From Silurus meridionalis (taxonomy: Eukaryota > Chordata > Actinopteri > Siluriformes > Siluridae), in contig NC_060890.1 of NCBI RefSeq assembly GCF_014805685.1, positions 21,077,500-21,141,499 of the forward strand: a stretch of DNA of 64,000 nucleotides, given 5' to 3'. Positions 1 to 11,216 of this stretch are shown here, one piece after another. A program made the position numbers and the translations under genes. Each line of letters starts with the position of its first letter. Position 1 is the first letter of the stretch. The notes below the pieces were generated by a model. The model had not been told where the DNA came from, did no database searches, and saw only the letters and a program-made list of their open reading frames with translations.

Positions 1-635
1 ACAGAAGACGTCTTTAGCGGTGCGAGATCGCACAAGATCAGAGACTCCAAGCAGATGCACTATGAGGAGGCCTGACACTCTCTGGGCACACCTCGGTTGC
101 TCTGCTAGAGTGTAAGGCCGGAATGACCCGACTGTATCCTGCCATCTGCAGTGTGGAGGAGATTGTGGCGACTCCTGTGTCTCTTGAAATGATCCCTTAG
201 ACCCGCCAATTAAAACCCTGAATCGAATCGAAAGAAGAGATTATTGTGTAATGTGAAAAGAGTTCAAAACATCATAATGTATTATAACATTACAAAACTT
301 AAAGGGAAAAAAATCTGTTTTTATGTTGAACTTGAATCAATTTAAACTCGCATCATGAACCCTTCATCTAATCGAATGAAACTAATATTTCATAGAGGAA
401 CAAGGAGGTGTACAGTAAACATCTTCCATAGACCACTAAAAGGCATGGAATGCAAATAATTATGCTGTGCACAGTGAATAGTAAATCTAATTGGGAAACC
501 CTGAGAAAAAAATAAAAAAAAGTTAATAGAAGCCCACAGGGGAACCAGCCGACCATAATTTGGCAACAACACACAAACTGGGTGACATCGTTATGAAACT
601 ACACATATTTTTACATTTTAAAGGGCAACCTGAAC
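1..635. other. No gene recognised; possible repeat end
   Basis: I see no convincing coding sequence here. Bases 1-230 look like the 3' end of an old retroposed repeat, because they finish in a short pentamer-like run (gaatcgaatcgaa at about 221-233). I could not assign a family. Bases 236-635 are AT-rich and would be intronic or intergenic next to the minus-strand exon that follows. Confidence 0.35.
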
Positions 636-1363
636 CAATGGATCGGGAAATCCATCATTGTCAATGCGCACTCTAAAGTTCAATGCCCAACTTTTTCCTC
701 CAAAAACTGCACACTTTTGGACTCCATTTGATATCTCACCTCTGAACTCCTCTGGCACCCTCTCTATCTCTCTCCTTCTCCATGGATCTTCAACTATATC
801 TTTCTCCTTCAACTTCTCTCCACTGACCCAGCAGTCCTTTTCTCTGGGATTGGGTTGTACCAAATGTTGCTCTCACTTTCAGTCACATGCCTTCGCTCTG
901 TGAAGCAAGCTGTGTAGGCCTCATCCAGAGCCTGGGCTTTTCCTGAGGACAGCACCCAAGCATGACTACTCCTCTCCAGGTGCTGAAGGTAGACTCCCTG
1001 TCCAGATAGCTTACTCATACCCAAGGAGGTGCAGTACTCTGTGACTGGAGGCATCACTAACTCTGGAAGACCTGTATCTGCCATGTCAGCACAGTCAGCC
1101 ATGTCAGCCTTCTGGCAAGCTCTGGGGTAGGTTCCATCCTTCCATCTCCCCTCAAACCCATTCTCCTTAATAGAGGCCTGTTTGGAAGCCTGGACCTTGC
1201 TGGAACAGCTTTCAGACTTGGGAGCTGGTTCACATCCCTGGAGATGGATGAGAGTTTGGCCCAGTTCTGTTTTTTGGACACTGTGATCTGTGTGTCTTGT
1301 AAATTTTACTTCCACCTCAGTCACTGAGGACGATAAAGAGCTGTGGATGAGCTCGGCCTTCTT
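636..1363 (-). pseudogene. SYDE1/SYDE2-like exon, N-terminal region, with one frameshift
   Basis: SYDE proteins are synaptic Rho GTPase-activating proteins. This exon would encode part of the N-terminal region ahead of the C2 and RhoGAP domains. Read on the minus strand it contains the block GVYLQHLERSSHAWVLSSGK (about 980-1039) and, some 25 residues later, SNIWYNPIPE. Spacing and wording match conserved N-terminal blocks I remember for SYDE1 and SYDE2. A splice acceptor (ttatcttag) lies just upstream at 1364-1372, and a GT donor follows near 636, so this looks like an internal exon. Directly after the NPIPE block the frame shifts by one base at about 845-850. The other frame then stays open for about 70 residues to the donor. 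The rest of the gene lies outside the window, so I cannot choose between SYDE1 and SYDE2. The frameshift may be a real mutation or an assembly error. Confidence 0.65.
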
Positions 1364-2085
1364 TGGTCCATCTAAGATAAAGAGAATGAGAATGAGAGAG
1401 AGGAAGCGGATTGTCTATTAGACCATCTATTAGACCATATTTGACATAGACAAGGCGAGAAAGAAAGAGACAGGGAGACATCAAAATAGTCTCACTATTG
1501 TGAAAAATATATGTATGTATACCTAAATACTTGTGTAATTAGGGGGGGGAAAAAAAAATACAAAAAATGCATTTAGAAACAGTTGAGTTCCCCCTCCCCT
1601 TTCTCACAGTGGTTTGACCCACTGCCTGCTTTCCCAGTTCATCTCACCTACTCTACACACACACACACACACGAATCAGGTGTGTGTCTGCGGCTCAATT
1701 AATGTCCAACTCCATTAACTAGGGTATTTTATTCACTTTAAATAAAGGCGATTCTCTTTAATGTAGTTACTCATAAATTAGTTGCGGCAAAAATGCTGAT
1801 TACCGATGTAATTTTTCATGAATCTGCTATATTAGTGATTAAAATATAACTTATCTAGTTGACATTAGGTTGTTTACAATAGCAAACTGACGAGGCACGT
1901 GTGCGCTCAATTAAAAATGCCGTCCGCATAACGCCAAGAGTAAATCTCAAAATAAAAGTCTCTCACAGCAAACAGCAAAATTAACATCAAATACTCAAAT
2001 AAAGAAAACATAAATATAGCAACACAGGATTTTTGTAAAAAAAAAGGAAATTATCCCATTTATATTGCACTCATAACTCGTTACA
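1364..2085. other. Non-coding, probably intron of the SYDE-like gene
   Basis: No coding signal is visible. The stretch holds a short CA repeat (about 1654-1672), a G/A run near 1541-1560 and AT-rich sequence. It probably belongs to an intron upstream of the SYDE-like exon, which is inference. Confidence 0.4.
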
Positions 2086-2345
2086 CACACACACAGTGCT
2101 GAAAGATTTATGATCAAACTCTTGATGTCAACCAAATGAGGGTTCCCCTTTTGAGTCTGGTTCCTCTAAAGGTTTCTTCCTCATAACATCTAAGGGAGTT
2201 TTTCCATGCCACAGTCGCCATGGCTGCTCATCAGGGATAAATGCACACAGTTCACCTCGACTGTTGATTTCTGTAAAGCTGCTTTAAGACAATGTCTGTT
2301 GTAAAAAGCGCTATAGAAATAAACTTGACTTGACTTGACTTGACT
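2086..2345 (+). mobile_element. L2 LINE, 5'-truncated 3' tail
   Basis: This matches, with scattered differences, the 3' UTR of the long L2 element in this window (about 11690-11942) and the L2 piece at 59470-59708. It keeps the hallmark L2-clade ending, a gcgctata-aaataaa stretch followed by a short tandem tail (cttga repeats). Only the last 260 bases are present, the usual result of incomplete reverse transcription. Confidence 0.8.
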
Positions 2346-2395
2346 ATTACATCTACCTGTTTTAGCTGTTAACTGGACCTCACATCATATTAATA

Positions 2396-2396
2396 T

Positions 2397-2481
<85 letters not shown>

Positions 2482-2518
2482 TAATCGATTATTCAATTAA
2501 TCGATCGATCGATCGATC
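2396..2518. repeat. Microsatellite (TAGA)n then (ATCG)n
   Basis: About 21 units of TAGA run from 2396 to 2480. A short spacer follows, then five ATCG units (about 2498-2518). It lies directly beside a LINE 3' UTR-like segment and may have grown from that element's tail. Confidence 0.9.
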
Positions 2519-2735
2519 TTTATTGTCATTGCATTGTACAGGTACACAGCAACAAAATGCAGTTTGACATCTACCAGAAGTGCAAAAAGTAGCAATCGTG
2601 CAAATAGTGCAGATAAATATGTGGCATATTTACAGCATGGAATATATATGTAAGCATATATACAGTGATTAAATATAAAGGCTATACCAGTGCAGAGACG
2701 TGAGGTACAGATAGATGTTCTAAGGCAATGTCATT
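2519..2735 (-). mobile_element. LINE 3' UTR-like fragment
   Basis: The segment begins with tttattgtcattgcattgta, the reverse complement of the 'acaatgacaataaa' ending seen at the 3' end of the Rex1-like LINE near 25515-25530. It continues with a UTR-like sequence. I read it as a minus-strand 3' end of a Rex1-like LINE whose tail is the neighbouring microsatellite. There is no coding part, so the assignment is tentative. Confidence 0.4.
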
Positions 2736-2799
2736 GAAGAGGAAATGTGCAGAAGTGAAAGGTTATATTATTACACAAGCATGTACACACACAAGCATT

Positions 2800-3268
2800 G
2801 AAAAGATGATGATGATGATGATCAGGAATGTCTCTGTTCTCAGTCATGTTTACTTCACTGACTCCCTCTGTCTCATCCATGTTAGATTTACTTCTTGTTG
2901 CTTTCTGCCTGCTGATTATTAGCTTTGTAAACTAGTCTACATCTGTGGTGAGTGAGAGTCAGGACTTTATACACCAGTGGATTGAAAAAGACGCACAATG
3001 ACAGGAAATCAGTTGATTGGCTGAAATCAGCGCGCAGTAAAAATAAAAAACAATTTTGTTATTTCACCAAATGAATGAATTAAAACTAAAGTAACGAGCC
3101 GGTTTAAAAAATGTAAGAAGTAAAAAGTACAGATATTTGTGTAAAAAGGTAATGAGTAAAAGTAAAAAGTAAATGTGAAAAATAAATAGTGGAGTAAAGT
3201 ACTGATACCAGAAAAATCTACTTAAGTACAGTAACGAAGTATTTGTACTTCGTTACTTCTCACCTCTG
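2800..3268 (+). mobile_element. hAT non-autonomous element, right-hand half
   Basis: This is homologous over its length to the right half of the complete element at 17768-19340. Shared stretches include the gatgatgatcagg block, the 'actccctctgtctcatcca' block and the right terminal region ending in cacctctg. The left half is absent and so is a target duplication. It carries no coding capacity. Confidence 0.75.
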
Positions 3269-3650
3269 CAGACCACACGAGCCAACCTTCGCTTCCCACG
3301 TGCATCAGTGAGCCTTGGCTGCCTGTGACCCTGTCCCCAGTTCACCACTGTTCTTTCCTTGGACCACTTTTGATAGATACTGACCACTGCAGACCAGGAA
3401 CATCCCACAAGAGCTGGAGTTTTGGAGATGCTCTGACCCAGTTGTCTAGACACCACATTTTTGACCTTTTTAAACTCGCTCAAATCCTTATGCTTGCCCA
3501 TTTTTCCTGCTTCTAACACATCAATTTTGAGGACAAAATGTTCACTTGCTGCCTAATATATCCCACCCACTAACAGGTGCCATGATAAAGAGAGTACCAG
3601 TGTTATACACTTCACCTTTTGTAGTGTTATAATGTCACCTGGTCGGTGTA
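3269..3650 (-). mobile_element. Tc1-like transposon, transposase N-terminal fragment
   Basis: On the minus strand 3253-3519 encodes about 80 residues of a Tc1 transposase N-terminus, starting [10 protein letters not shown] and including the helix-turn-helix part [20 protein letters not shown]. Upstream (3520-3650) is the usual Tc1 leader, ending near ggtcggtgta, which I take to be the terminal inverted repeat. The catalytic DDE domain is missing: the fragment stops where the hAT piece begins at 3268. Confidence 0.8.
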
Positions 3651-5777
3651 TATCAGTGTTGAAAGGCAAAGAAACTGTAAGCACCTCAAAGTTAATTATG
3701 TTCCAGTAGAACTCCAGATCCTGAACTGTTTTTATACCACAGTAAAGTGAAAAGAAAAGTTATGTCCTGTAGTCAATTTGAGGGTAAAATAAGGGTAAAA
3801 AGGGATGACAATATAAACATTATCCAAATGTTCAATGAACATACAAGTACCCGTCTATGGGCTTTTACTATAGAAACACCAACCATATTACAATTAACAC
3901 ATCAATTAAAACCTACACTCACCATTTACATTTTTCAGTTCTACACACACTTACATTTTTCAACCAGGTAGCAACACAGTGGCAAAATCATAGAGGTACA
4001 AGTCCAGAGTTTGTGAGAATGGGGAGGTTTAGGGGCTGATAATGTGATTTAACATTGGCATGGTTCGTATGATTTGAGTTGTTCAAAAATTGTTGCTCTT
4101 TTGGGATTTTTACACATATTAGACTCCATAGTTAAAAAAAGAATAGTACAAAAAAAAAAAAATAATAATAATAAAAAAACACCCAGTGAGAGAGTTCCAA
4201 GAAAATGGTCAGAATTGTTCAAGCTTACAGGCAGGAAACAATAACTCACATAATTACTCTTGACAACAATGCTGAGCAGAAAAGCACCACAGAACACCTT
4301 GGGCACCATGTCATAGGATAGTAAGATTTTACTAGTTTCAGAAGTGAACAGAAATCTGAAACTTGGTTCAACTGAATTAAGAAGTGAAAGAATGCAGAAA
4401 TTAGTTAATGGACTACCACAGCTATTACAAAATCTTTATCTTAAACACAGGGCTGTGTTCTATTTAAAACTGTCTGTCTAGTTAGGGAGCACTTCAGGAC
4501 AAAGTAAAGACTGTCGAGTAGAGTGTAGAGTGTACTGCACATGTCATTCCTGGAAAAGGAAATCTCATAATTCTGTTCAGAGGCTGAGAGCTTGATGAAA
4601 GCCATGAAAGATAAACTGCAACTATCTGAGTGGCACAACATGGAAATTTGATCATCACATCATCCCATGATTCTGATCCTTACTAAAATGGTCTGAACAC
4701 ACATCACTTAACTTTTTTTTTTTTTTTGGCAAAGTTTGTACTTTTTCGTGACATGTAGGAGGTGCGAGTGTGTGTGTCCCTGAACTAAAAGCTATTTAAT
4801 CCCAGCTGTGTTCGGCAGTGAGTCAAAGACATGATGGAAAAGTTTGCTGAGAATGCAACCCGTTAAGTGTTTTTCCCAAAAAATACCAGCCCTAACACCC
4901 CCACCCTTACCCAAACACACACACACACACAGACACACACACACATAATTTGAGACATCCTGTGAGAAAGCAGCAGTGTTCTAAACCCCTTTGCTGCAAA
5001 TCAAAAATAATTATCACTCCAGCGGACTCCAGTCATTTTCCAAATAAACAAAGCCATTTATTTTTATATATAAATATATACACAATATTTTCCATGTTTT
5101 GAAATAAATCACAATAATTGTTCAAATGTTTACAATAAGCATGATAGTACGTCATTATCTATGTCTGCCTTGATAACCTAGCATTGACTAGCATTTTTAT
5201 AAATAGGCTAAGCTTTGTAGAACTGCCAGCTAGTTAAGTTAACTAGTTACCAGCTGCAAAATGCTGCCAGTTCAGGCACAGACACTAGCACCTTATCTGT
5301 ATAAAAAGGGGGAAAACCTACCAACTATTCTGGAAATTTCTGTTTTTCCAATATTAAGTGTCAGCCATTAGTTTATTAATTAGTGATTATTGTTTGCCTA
5401 TCAACTGTATCAAGTACATTTACCCACCTAAATGTTTGTATGTTTTTTTTTTTTCATGTCAACAGCAAACACTTCTATTTAAATGTACCACAATATACAC
5501 TCCCTAACAGATTGCATTAGCTCAGCTACCGTAGGTCAATAAAACACTCATCGATCACATGACTGCAGCGAGTCAGTAGCTCCCGAACAGGACAATATTC
5601 TGAAATCTTATTATGCAATGTTTTGTGTGTTTAATAAAATATATATGATACAACATATCAATTACTGCCTTAAATCTGCAGCGGATTGCAGCTAAATACG
5701 TCTCTCTGCAGAGTAAACTGTGGTCTCCTTTCCCACAGTACCCATGACTTTACCCATAATGCAATTCTCTGGAAAGA
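3651..5777. other. Intergenic, no gene recognised
   Basis: I find no supported gene in this 2.1 kb. It contains poly-A and poly-T runs (4141-4175, 4711-4728), a short CA repeat (about 4914-4950) and AT-rich sequence. The open frames here are short and resemble nothing I know. Confidence 0.5.
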
Positions 5778-5778
5778 C

Positions 5779-5831
<53 letters not shown>
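5778..5831. repeat. Microsatellite (TG)n
   Basis: About 26 uninterrupted TG units lie immediately left of the Rex1-like LINE fragment, whose 5' truncation point is within a few bases of the repeat. Confidence 0.95.
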
Positions 5832-5833
<2 letters not shown>

Positions 5834-5834
5834 A

Positions 5835-6191
5835 TGTCTGTAAAATAGCAAGAATTTCCCTAAAAGTCATTAACATCATCACCTACACCAACGCTGTTCT
5901 TGATCACATCAATAGCTGTGTGGATCAGGTGACTAGACCAAAAAAAATCAAAGTGTTCCCCAATCAGAAGCCATGGATGAACCAGGAGGTCCGTCTTCGG
6001 CTCAAAGCATGCAATACTTCCTTCAGGTCTGGAGACCGGGGGGCCTACAGCGTCGCCAGAGCCGATCTGAGGAGGGGAATCTGCAAGGCCAAACATGCTT
6101 ACAAACAGCAGATTGAGGAGCACTTCAACTATGCTGACCCCCAACGCATGTGGCAAGGTATACAGGCTATCACTGACCGCAAAGGTCAGGT
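5835..6191 (+). pseudogene. Rex1-like LINE ORF2 fragment, pre-RT linker
   Basis: The frame reads through NQKPWMNQEVRLRLKACNTS and the RSGDRGAYSVARADLRRGI region to MWQGIQAITDR. This is the conserved linker between the apurinic-type endonuclease and the RT in Rex1-like fish LINEs; the minus-strand copy shows the same QAIT block at about 50063-50075. The frame runs directly into L2-type coding sequence after about 6191, so the junction falls inside the open frame by chance. No start codon of the original ORF is present. Confidence 0.7.
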
Positions 6192-6534
6192 ATTTAGAAT
6201 TGCGTATAAAGACAGTATGCTCAGCTACAGACAGGCGCTAAAAGCTGCTAGAGCTGAACACCTGAGTAAACTCATAGAAAACAACAAAAACAATCCCAGG
6301 TTCCTTTTCAGTACTGTAGCTAAACTAACTACAAATCAGGGCTCTGAAAATTGTGTTCCATCACAGTTTAGTAGTGAGGACTTTATGAATTTCTTCACTG
6401 AAAAAATAGATAACATTAGAAAAACAATTGTGGCAGTTCAACCTCTGACACCATCTCCTGAGACAGTGTTACCTTCAACTCCACAACTCCACTGTTTTAC
6501 ATGTATAGGACAGGAAGAGCTGTATGATGTTATT
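6192..6534 (+). pseudogene. L2 ORF, N-terminal part of the retained RT region
   Basis: About 110 residues (AYKDSMLSYRQALKAARAEH, then NNKNNPRFLFSTVAKLT) match the segment that precedes the RT palm in L2 LINEs. The frame is open to 6534, where the RTE insertion starts inside the codons for YDVI. The same codons recur at 9676 because of the target duplication, so the frame continues across the insertion if the RTE is removed. That shows the L2 was open when the RTE landed. Confidence 0.75.
6521..6534. repeat. Target-site duplication, left copy (14 bp)
   Basis: The sequence tgtatgatgttatt is repeated exactly at 9676-9689, on the two sides of the antisense RTE LINE. This is the mark of an insertion by target-primed reverse transcription. 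Confidence 0.92.
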
Positions 6535-6568
6535 CTTCTTCTTCTTCTTGATCTTTCGGCTGCTCCCA

Positions 6569-8440
6569 TTAGGGGTCGCCACAGCGGATCATCCGTCTCC
6601 ATACCACCCTGTCCTCTACATCTGCCTCTTTCACACCAACTACCTGCATGTCTTCCCTCACCACATCCATGAACCTCCTCCTTGGCCTTCCTCTTTTCCT
6701 CCTACCTGGTGGCTCCATCCACAGCATTCTTCTACCAATATAATTCATGTCCCTCCTTTGCACATGTCCAAACCAACTCAATCTCGCCTCCCTCACCTTG
6801 TCACCAGAACATCCTACATGCGCTGTCCCTCTAATGAACTCATTTCTAATCTTGTCCATCCTCGACACGCCCAACGAAAACCTTAACATCTTCAGCTCTG
6901 CTACCTCCAGCTCCATCTCCTGTCTTTTACTCAATGCCACTGTCTCTAATCCATACAACATCGCAGGTCTCACCACAGTCCTATAAACTTTCCCTTTCAT
7001 TCTTGCAGATACCCTACTATCACAAATCACTCCTGTCACTCTTCTCCACCCACTCCACCCTGCCTGCACTCTTTTCTTTACTTCTCTAACACACTCTCCA
7101 TTACTTTGCACTGTTGACCCCAGGTACCTGAACTCCTCCACCTTTTCCACCTCTTCTCCCTGCAACCGCACCACTCCACTGCCCTCCCTCTCATTCACAC
7201 ACATGTACTCTGTCTTACTCCTACTGACTCTCATTCCCCTTCTCTCCAACGCATATCTCCACCTCTCCAGGCTCTTCTCAACCTGCTCCCTACTCTCACC
7301 ACAAATCACAATATCATCCGCAAACATCATAGTCCAGGAGACTCCTGTCTGACCTCGTCCGTCAACCTGTCCATCACCACTGCAAACAGGAAAGGGCTCA
7401 GGGCCGATCCTTGATGCAGTCCAACCTTCACCCTGAACCAGTCTGTCGTACCTACTGCACACTTCACCGCCGTCACACTGTCCTCATACATGTCCTGCAC
7501 CACCCTCACATACTTCTCTGACACACCTAACTTCCTCATACAATACCATAACTCCTCTCTTGGCACTCTGTCGACGCTTTCTCTAAATCCACAAATACAC
7601 AATGCAATTCCTTCTGTCCTTCTCTATACTTCTCCATCAACATCCTCAAAGCAAATAAGGCATCTGTGGTGCTCTTCCTCGGCATGAAACCATACTGTTG
7701 CTCACAGATGGTCACCTCTTCTCTCAGCCTGGCTTCCACTACTCTTTCCCATAACTTCATGGTGTGACTGATCAACTTAATTCCCCTGTAGTTACTGCAA
7801 GACTGCACATCTCCTTTATGCTTAAAGATCGGTACCAGCACACTTCTTCTCCATTCCTCAGGCATCTTCTCACCTTCCAAAATCCTGTTAAACAACCTGG
7901 TCAAAACTCCACTGCCATCTCTCCTAAACATCTCCACGCTTCTACCGGTATGTCATCTGGTCCAACCGACTTTCCACTCTTCATCCTCTTAATCGCTGCG
8001 CTCACTTCCTCCTAACTAATCCTATCTACATCCTGCTTCACCAACTCCACATCGTCCAACCTTCTCTCTCTCTGATTTTCCTCATTCATCAGCTGCTCAA
8101 AATACTCCCTCCACCTTCTCAACACACTCTCCTCACTAGTCAACACATTTCCTCTCCATCCTTTACTGCTCTAACTTGCAGTACATCCTTCCCAGCTCGG
8201 TCCCTCTGCCTGGCCAATCGGTATAAATCCTTTTCTCCTTCCTTAGTGTCTCATACAGCTCCTCATATGCCATTTCCTTGGCTTTCGCCACATCCCTCTT
8301 TACCTGCTGCCGCATCTCCTTGTACTCCTGCCTACTTTTCTCATCACTCTGTCTATCCCACTTCTGTTTTGCCAACCTCTTTCTCCTTATGCTCTCCTGC
8401 ACTTCCTCATTCCACCACCATGTCTCCTTGTCTTGCTTTC
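6569..8440 (-). pseudogene. RTE reverse transcriptase, frameshifted
   Basis: The RT domain copies element RNA at the nick. Visible blocks in order are NYRGIKLISHTMKLWERV, QQYGFMPRKSTTDALFALR, VFVDLEKA, VKVGLHQGSALSPFLF and the catalytic MMFADDIVI (about 7310-7330). The C-terminal LGSTVQSNGE and GRRKRGRPRRR segments follow. Frame changes occur after VFVDLEKA (near 7575) and just before the FADD box (near 7335). The final frame closes at 6569. The FADD aspartates are intact, but no continuous protein can be read. Confidence 0.85.
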
Positions 8441-8452
8441 TATTTCCAGATG

Positions 8453-9557
8453 TCACACCAAGTACTTTTCTAGCTGCCTCCTCATCACTCCTGCAGTAGT
8501 TGCCCAATCATCCAACACCTCTTCAACACCACCGAGCCCCTGTCTGACCTCTTCCCTGAACCTCACACTACACTCTTCCTCCTTAAGTTTCCACCATCTT
8601 ATTCTTCGTTCAGTCCTCACTCTCCTCCTCTTCTTCTTCACCTCCAAAACCATCCTACAGACCACCATCCGATGCTGTCTAGCTACACTGTCCCCTGCCA
8701 ACACCTTACAGTCTCCAATCTCCTTCAGGTTGCATCTCCTGCATAGCACATAGTCCACCTGTGTGCACCTTCCTCCACTCTTATCGTCACCCTATGATCC
8801 TCCTTCTTCTTAAAATAAGTGTTCACCACTGCCATTTCCATCCTTTTAGCAAAATCTACCACCATCTGCCCTTCCACATTCCTCTCCTTAAAACCATACC
8901 TACCCATCACCTCCTCATCACCTCTGTTCCTTCACCTACATGCCCATTAAAGTCTGCCCCAATCACCAATCGTTCTTTCCTAGGTACACCATCTACCACT
9001 TCATCTAATTCACTCCAGAATTTTTCCTTCTCCTCCATCTCACAGCCAACTTGTGGAGCATAGGCACTGATGACATTTATCATCATCCCTTCAACTTCCA
9101 CCTTCACAATCATCACCCTATCAGAAACTCTCTTCACCTCCACTACACTCTTACTGTACTCTTCCTTCAGAATCACCCCTACACCATTTCTCTTTCCATC
9201 CACACCATGATAAAACAGTTTAAATCCACCTCCAGTGTTCCTGGCCTTACTCCCTTTTCACTTGGTCTCCTGAACACACAGCATATCTACCTTTCTCCTC
9301 TCCATAATATCAGCTACCTCTCTCCCTTTACCCGTCATAGTACAAACATTTAAAGTACCAACCCGAACCTCCACTCTCCTCCACTGCTCCTTTCCCTGCC
9401 GTCTCTGTAGACGTCTTCCTCCTCTCCTCCTTCTCCTCCTTCGGCCAACAGTAGCCCAATTTCCACCGGTACCCTGTCGGCTAACGATACCTGTGGCGGT
9501 CGTTGTTAACCCGGGCCTCGACCGATCCGGTATGAAATTTTCATTTGTGATCCGCAT
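8453..9557 (-). pseudogene. RTE endonuclease (APE-type) domain, frameshifted
   Basis: This is the first domain of the LINE protein, which nicks the target DNA. Reading from 9557 toward lower coordinates there is a basic N-terminal stretch, then LNVCTMTGKGRE, the metal-binding VQETK box (about 9258-9272), the GADFNGHVG box, and finally DYVLCRR and QHRMVV near the C-terminal catalytic His. The order matches apurinic endonucleases. The frame breaks after the DFNGHVG box (near 8910), again near 8785, and elsewhere. The same breaks are present in copy 2. It cannot make a working enzyme as read. Confidence 0.8.
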
Positions 9558-9675
9558 ATTTGATTTGGCACATGTTTTACGCTGGATGCCCTTCCTAACG
9601 CAACCCTCCCCATTTACCCGGGCTTGGGACCGGCACTAAGAGTGCACTGGGTTGTGCATCCATAATGGCTGGGTT

Positions 9676-9689
9676 TGTATGATGTTATT
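9676..9689. repeat. Target-site duplication, right copy (14 bp)
   Basis: Exact repeat of 6521-6534, marking the 5' side of the RTE insertion within the L2 frame. Confidence 0.92.
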
Positions 9690-11216
9690 ACTAAAGCTAA
9701 ATCAACAACATGTCAGTTAGATCCAATTCCTACTAAATTACTGAAGGAAGTGTTATATACAACTGGTGAACCTCTTCTGAATATTATTAACTCTTCACTA
9801 TCGTTAGGACATGTCCCTAAACCCCTCAAGTTAGCAGTTATTAAGCCCCTCATTAAAAAACCTAATCTGGATCCAAACACGTTATCGAATTACAGACCAA
9901 TTTCAAATCTCCCATTTATGTCCAAGATTTTAGAAAAGATTGTCGATGCCCAGTTATGTTCCTACCTGCAAGAGAACAATATCTTTGAAGAATTTCAGTC
10001 AGGTTTTAGGCCCCATCATAGCACAGAAACTGCTCTAGTTAAAATCACTAATGACCTGTTTTTAGCTTCAGACCAAGGCTTCATCTCGCTGTTGGTTCTA
10101 CTAGATCTTAGTGCTGCATTCGACACTATAGACCATGATCTCCTCCTAGATCGCTTACAAAATTACATCGGCATTCAGGGACAGGCATTAAGCTGGTTTA
10201 AATCCTACCTGTCCGATCGTTACCATTTCGTAGATTTAAATGGAGAGCTATCCAGGCTAATGCAAGTAAATTATGGCGTGCCGCAAGGTTCAGTTCTAGG
10301 ACCCCTGCTCTTCACAATATACATGCTTCCGTTAGGAAATATTATTAGAAGGCATGGAATTAGCTTCCATTGTTATGCTGATGATACTCAGCTATATATC
10401 TCATCTAAACCAGGCGATATAGCTCAATTAGCTCGAATAACTGAGTGTGTTAAGGAAATAAGAGATTGGATGACCCATAACTTTCTACTTTTAAATTCTG
10501 ATAAGACTGAGATTTTGCTCATCAGCCCAAAAACTAGTATACAGAAGCTCCAGCATCTCAACCTGCATTTAGACGGATGTTCTGTAACCACTAGTTCAAC
10601 GGTAAAAGATCTGGGAGTTATTTTAGACAGCGATTTGTCTTTCAAAAATCATATCAACCAAGTTACAAAAACAGCCTTCTTTCACCTTAGAAATATTTCT
10701 AAGTTAAGAAACATGTTGTCTATATCCGATGCAGAGAAGCTCGTCCATGCGTTCATGACCTCCAGAATAGACTATTGTAATGCATTACTAGGTGGATGTC
10801 CTGCGTCATTAATAAACAAGCTTCAGTTAGTCCAGAATGCAGCAGCAAGAGTTCTTACAAGGTCAAGAAAATATGATCACATAACCCCAATCCTATCATC
10901 CCTACATTGGCTTCCTGTTAAGTTTCGAATATACTACAAACTATTACTTCTCACTTATAAAGCACTAAATGGTTTGGCTCCCATGTATCTATCCAGTCTT
11001 TTAACACGCTCCAATCCGCCATGCTCCCTGAGGTCTCAAAACTCTGGGCTTCTAGTAGTTCGTAGAATAGCAAAGTCCACTAAAGGCCGTAGAGCATTTT
11101 CACATTTAGCTCCTAAACTCTGGAATAGTCTTCCTGACAGTGTTCGGGGCTCAGACACACTCACCCAGTTTAAGTGTAGATTAAAAACATATCTTTTTAG
11201 CAAAGCCTACACATAA
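9690..11216 (+). CDS. L2 reverse transcriptase, long open fragment
   Basis: A frame of about 510 codons is open from the RTE junction to the stop at 11214-11216. Blocks in order are [29 protein letters not shown], the [15 protein letters not shown] block, [18 protein letters not shown] (palm aspartate), [14 protein letters not shown], then [11 protein letters not shown] (about 10371-10403, both catalytic aspartates present). The thumb and a C-terminal region ending in [15 protein letters not shown] follow. The domain is full length for L2. The upstream endonuclease is missing, so it cannot act alone. The open frame and a near-identical fragment at 58.49 kb suggest a fairly young L2 family. 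The first methionine is not a true start. Confidence 0.88.
   Translation, partial: TKAKSTTCQLDPIPTKLLKEVLYTTGEPLLNIINSSLSLGHVPKPLKLAVIKPLIKKPNLDPNTLSNYRPISNLPFMSKILEKIVDAQLCSYLQENNIFEEFQSGFRPHHSTETALVKITNDLFLASDQGFISLLVLLDLSAAFDTIDHDLLLDRLQNYIGIQGQALSWFKSYLSDRYHFVDLNGELSRLMQVNYGVPQGSVLGPLLFTIYMLPLGNIIRRHGISFHCYADDTQLYISSKPGDIAQLARITECVKEIRDWMTHNFLLLNSDKTEILLISPKTSIQKLQHLNLHLDGCSVTTSSTVKDLGVILDSDLSFKNHINQVTKTAFFHLRNISKLRNMLSISDAEKLVHAFMTSRIDYCNALLGGCPASLINKLQLVQNAAARVLTRSRKYDHITPILSSLHWLPVKFRIYYKLLLLTYKALNGLAPMYLSSLLTRSNPPCSLRSQNSGLLVVRRIAKSTKGRRAFSHLAPKLWNSLPDSVRGSDTLTQFKCRLKTYLFSKAYT

Larger units (their letters stand above)
6535..9675 (-). mobile_element. RTE-clade LINE, full-length copy 1
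   Basis: The element runs in reverse from a 5' end at 9675 (aacccagccatta) to a 3' end at 6535 with a short (GAA)n tail. The length of 3.14 kb and the exact 14-bp flanking duplication indicate a complete copy. The 5' UTR has a characteristic stretch (cggtcccaagcccgggtaaa) shared with copy 2 at 55.67 kb. The coding region has an endonuclease and an RT but several one-base frameshifts. The small microsatellite-like tail and single endonuclease-RT ORF are typical of the RTE clade. Confidence 0.9.

Noticed and set aside
658..903. Plus-strand open frame overlapping the SYDE-like exon
   Set aside because: It is the antisense shadow of a minus-strand exon with splice sites and recognised motifs.
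3747..4039. Two overlapping plus-strand frames in the intergenic region
   Set aside because: They are short, low in complexity, lack splice or start context and resemble no known family.
5670..5882. His/Thr-repeat protein on the minus strand
   Set aside because: It is a translation of the CA/TG microsatellite, not a gene.
6524..9353. Series of plus-strand Ser/Pro/His-rich open frames
   Set aside because: They are antisense shadows of the minus-strand RTE LINE. The minus frames carry endonuclease and RT motifs.
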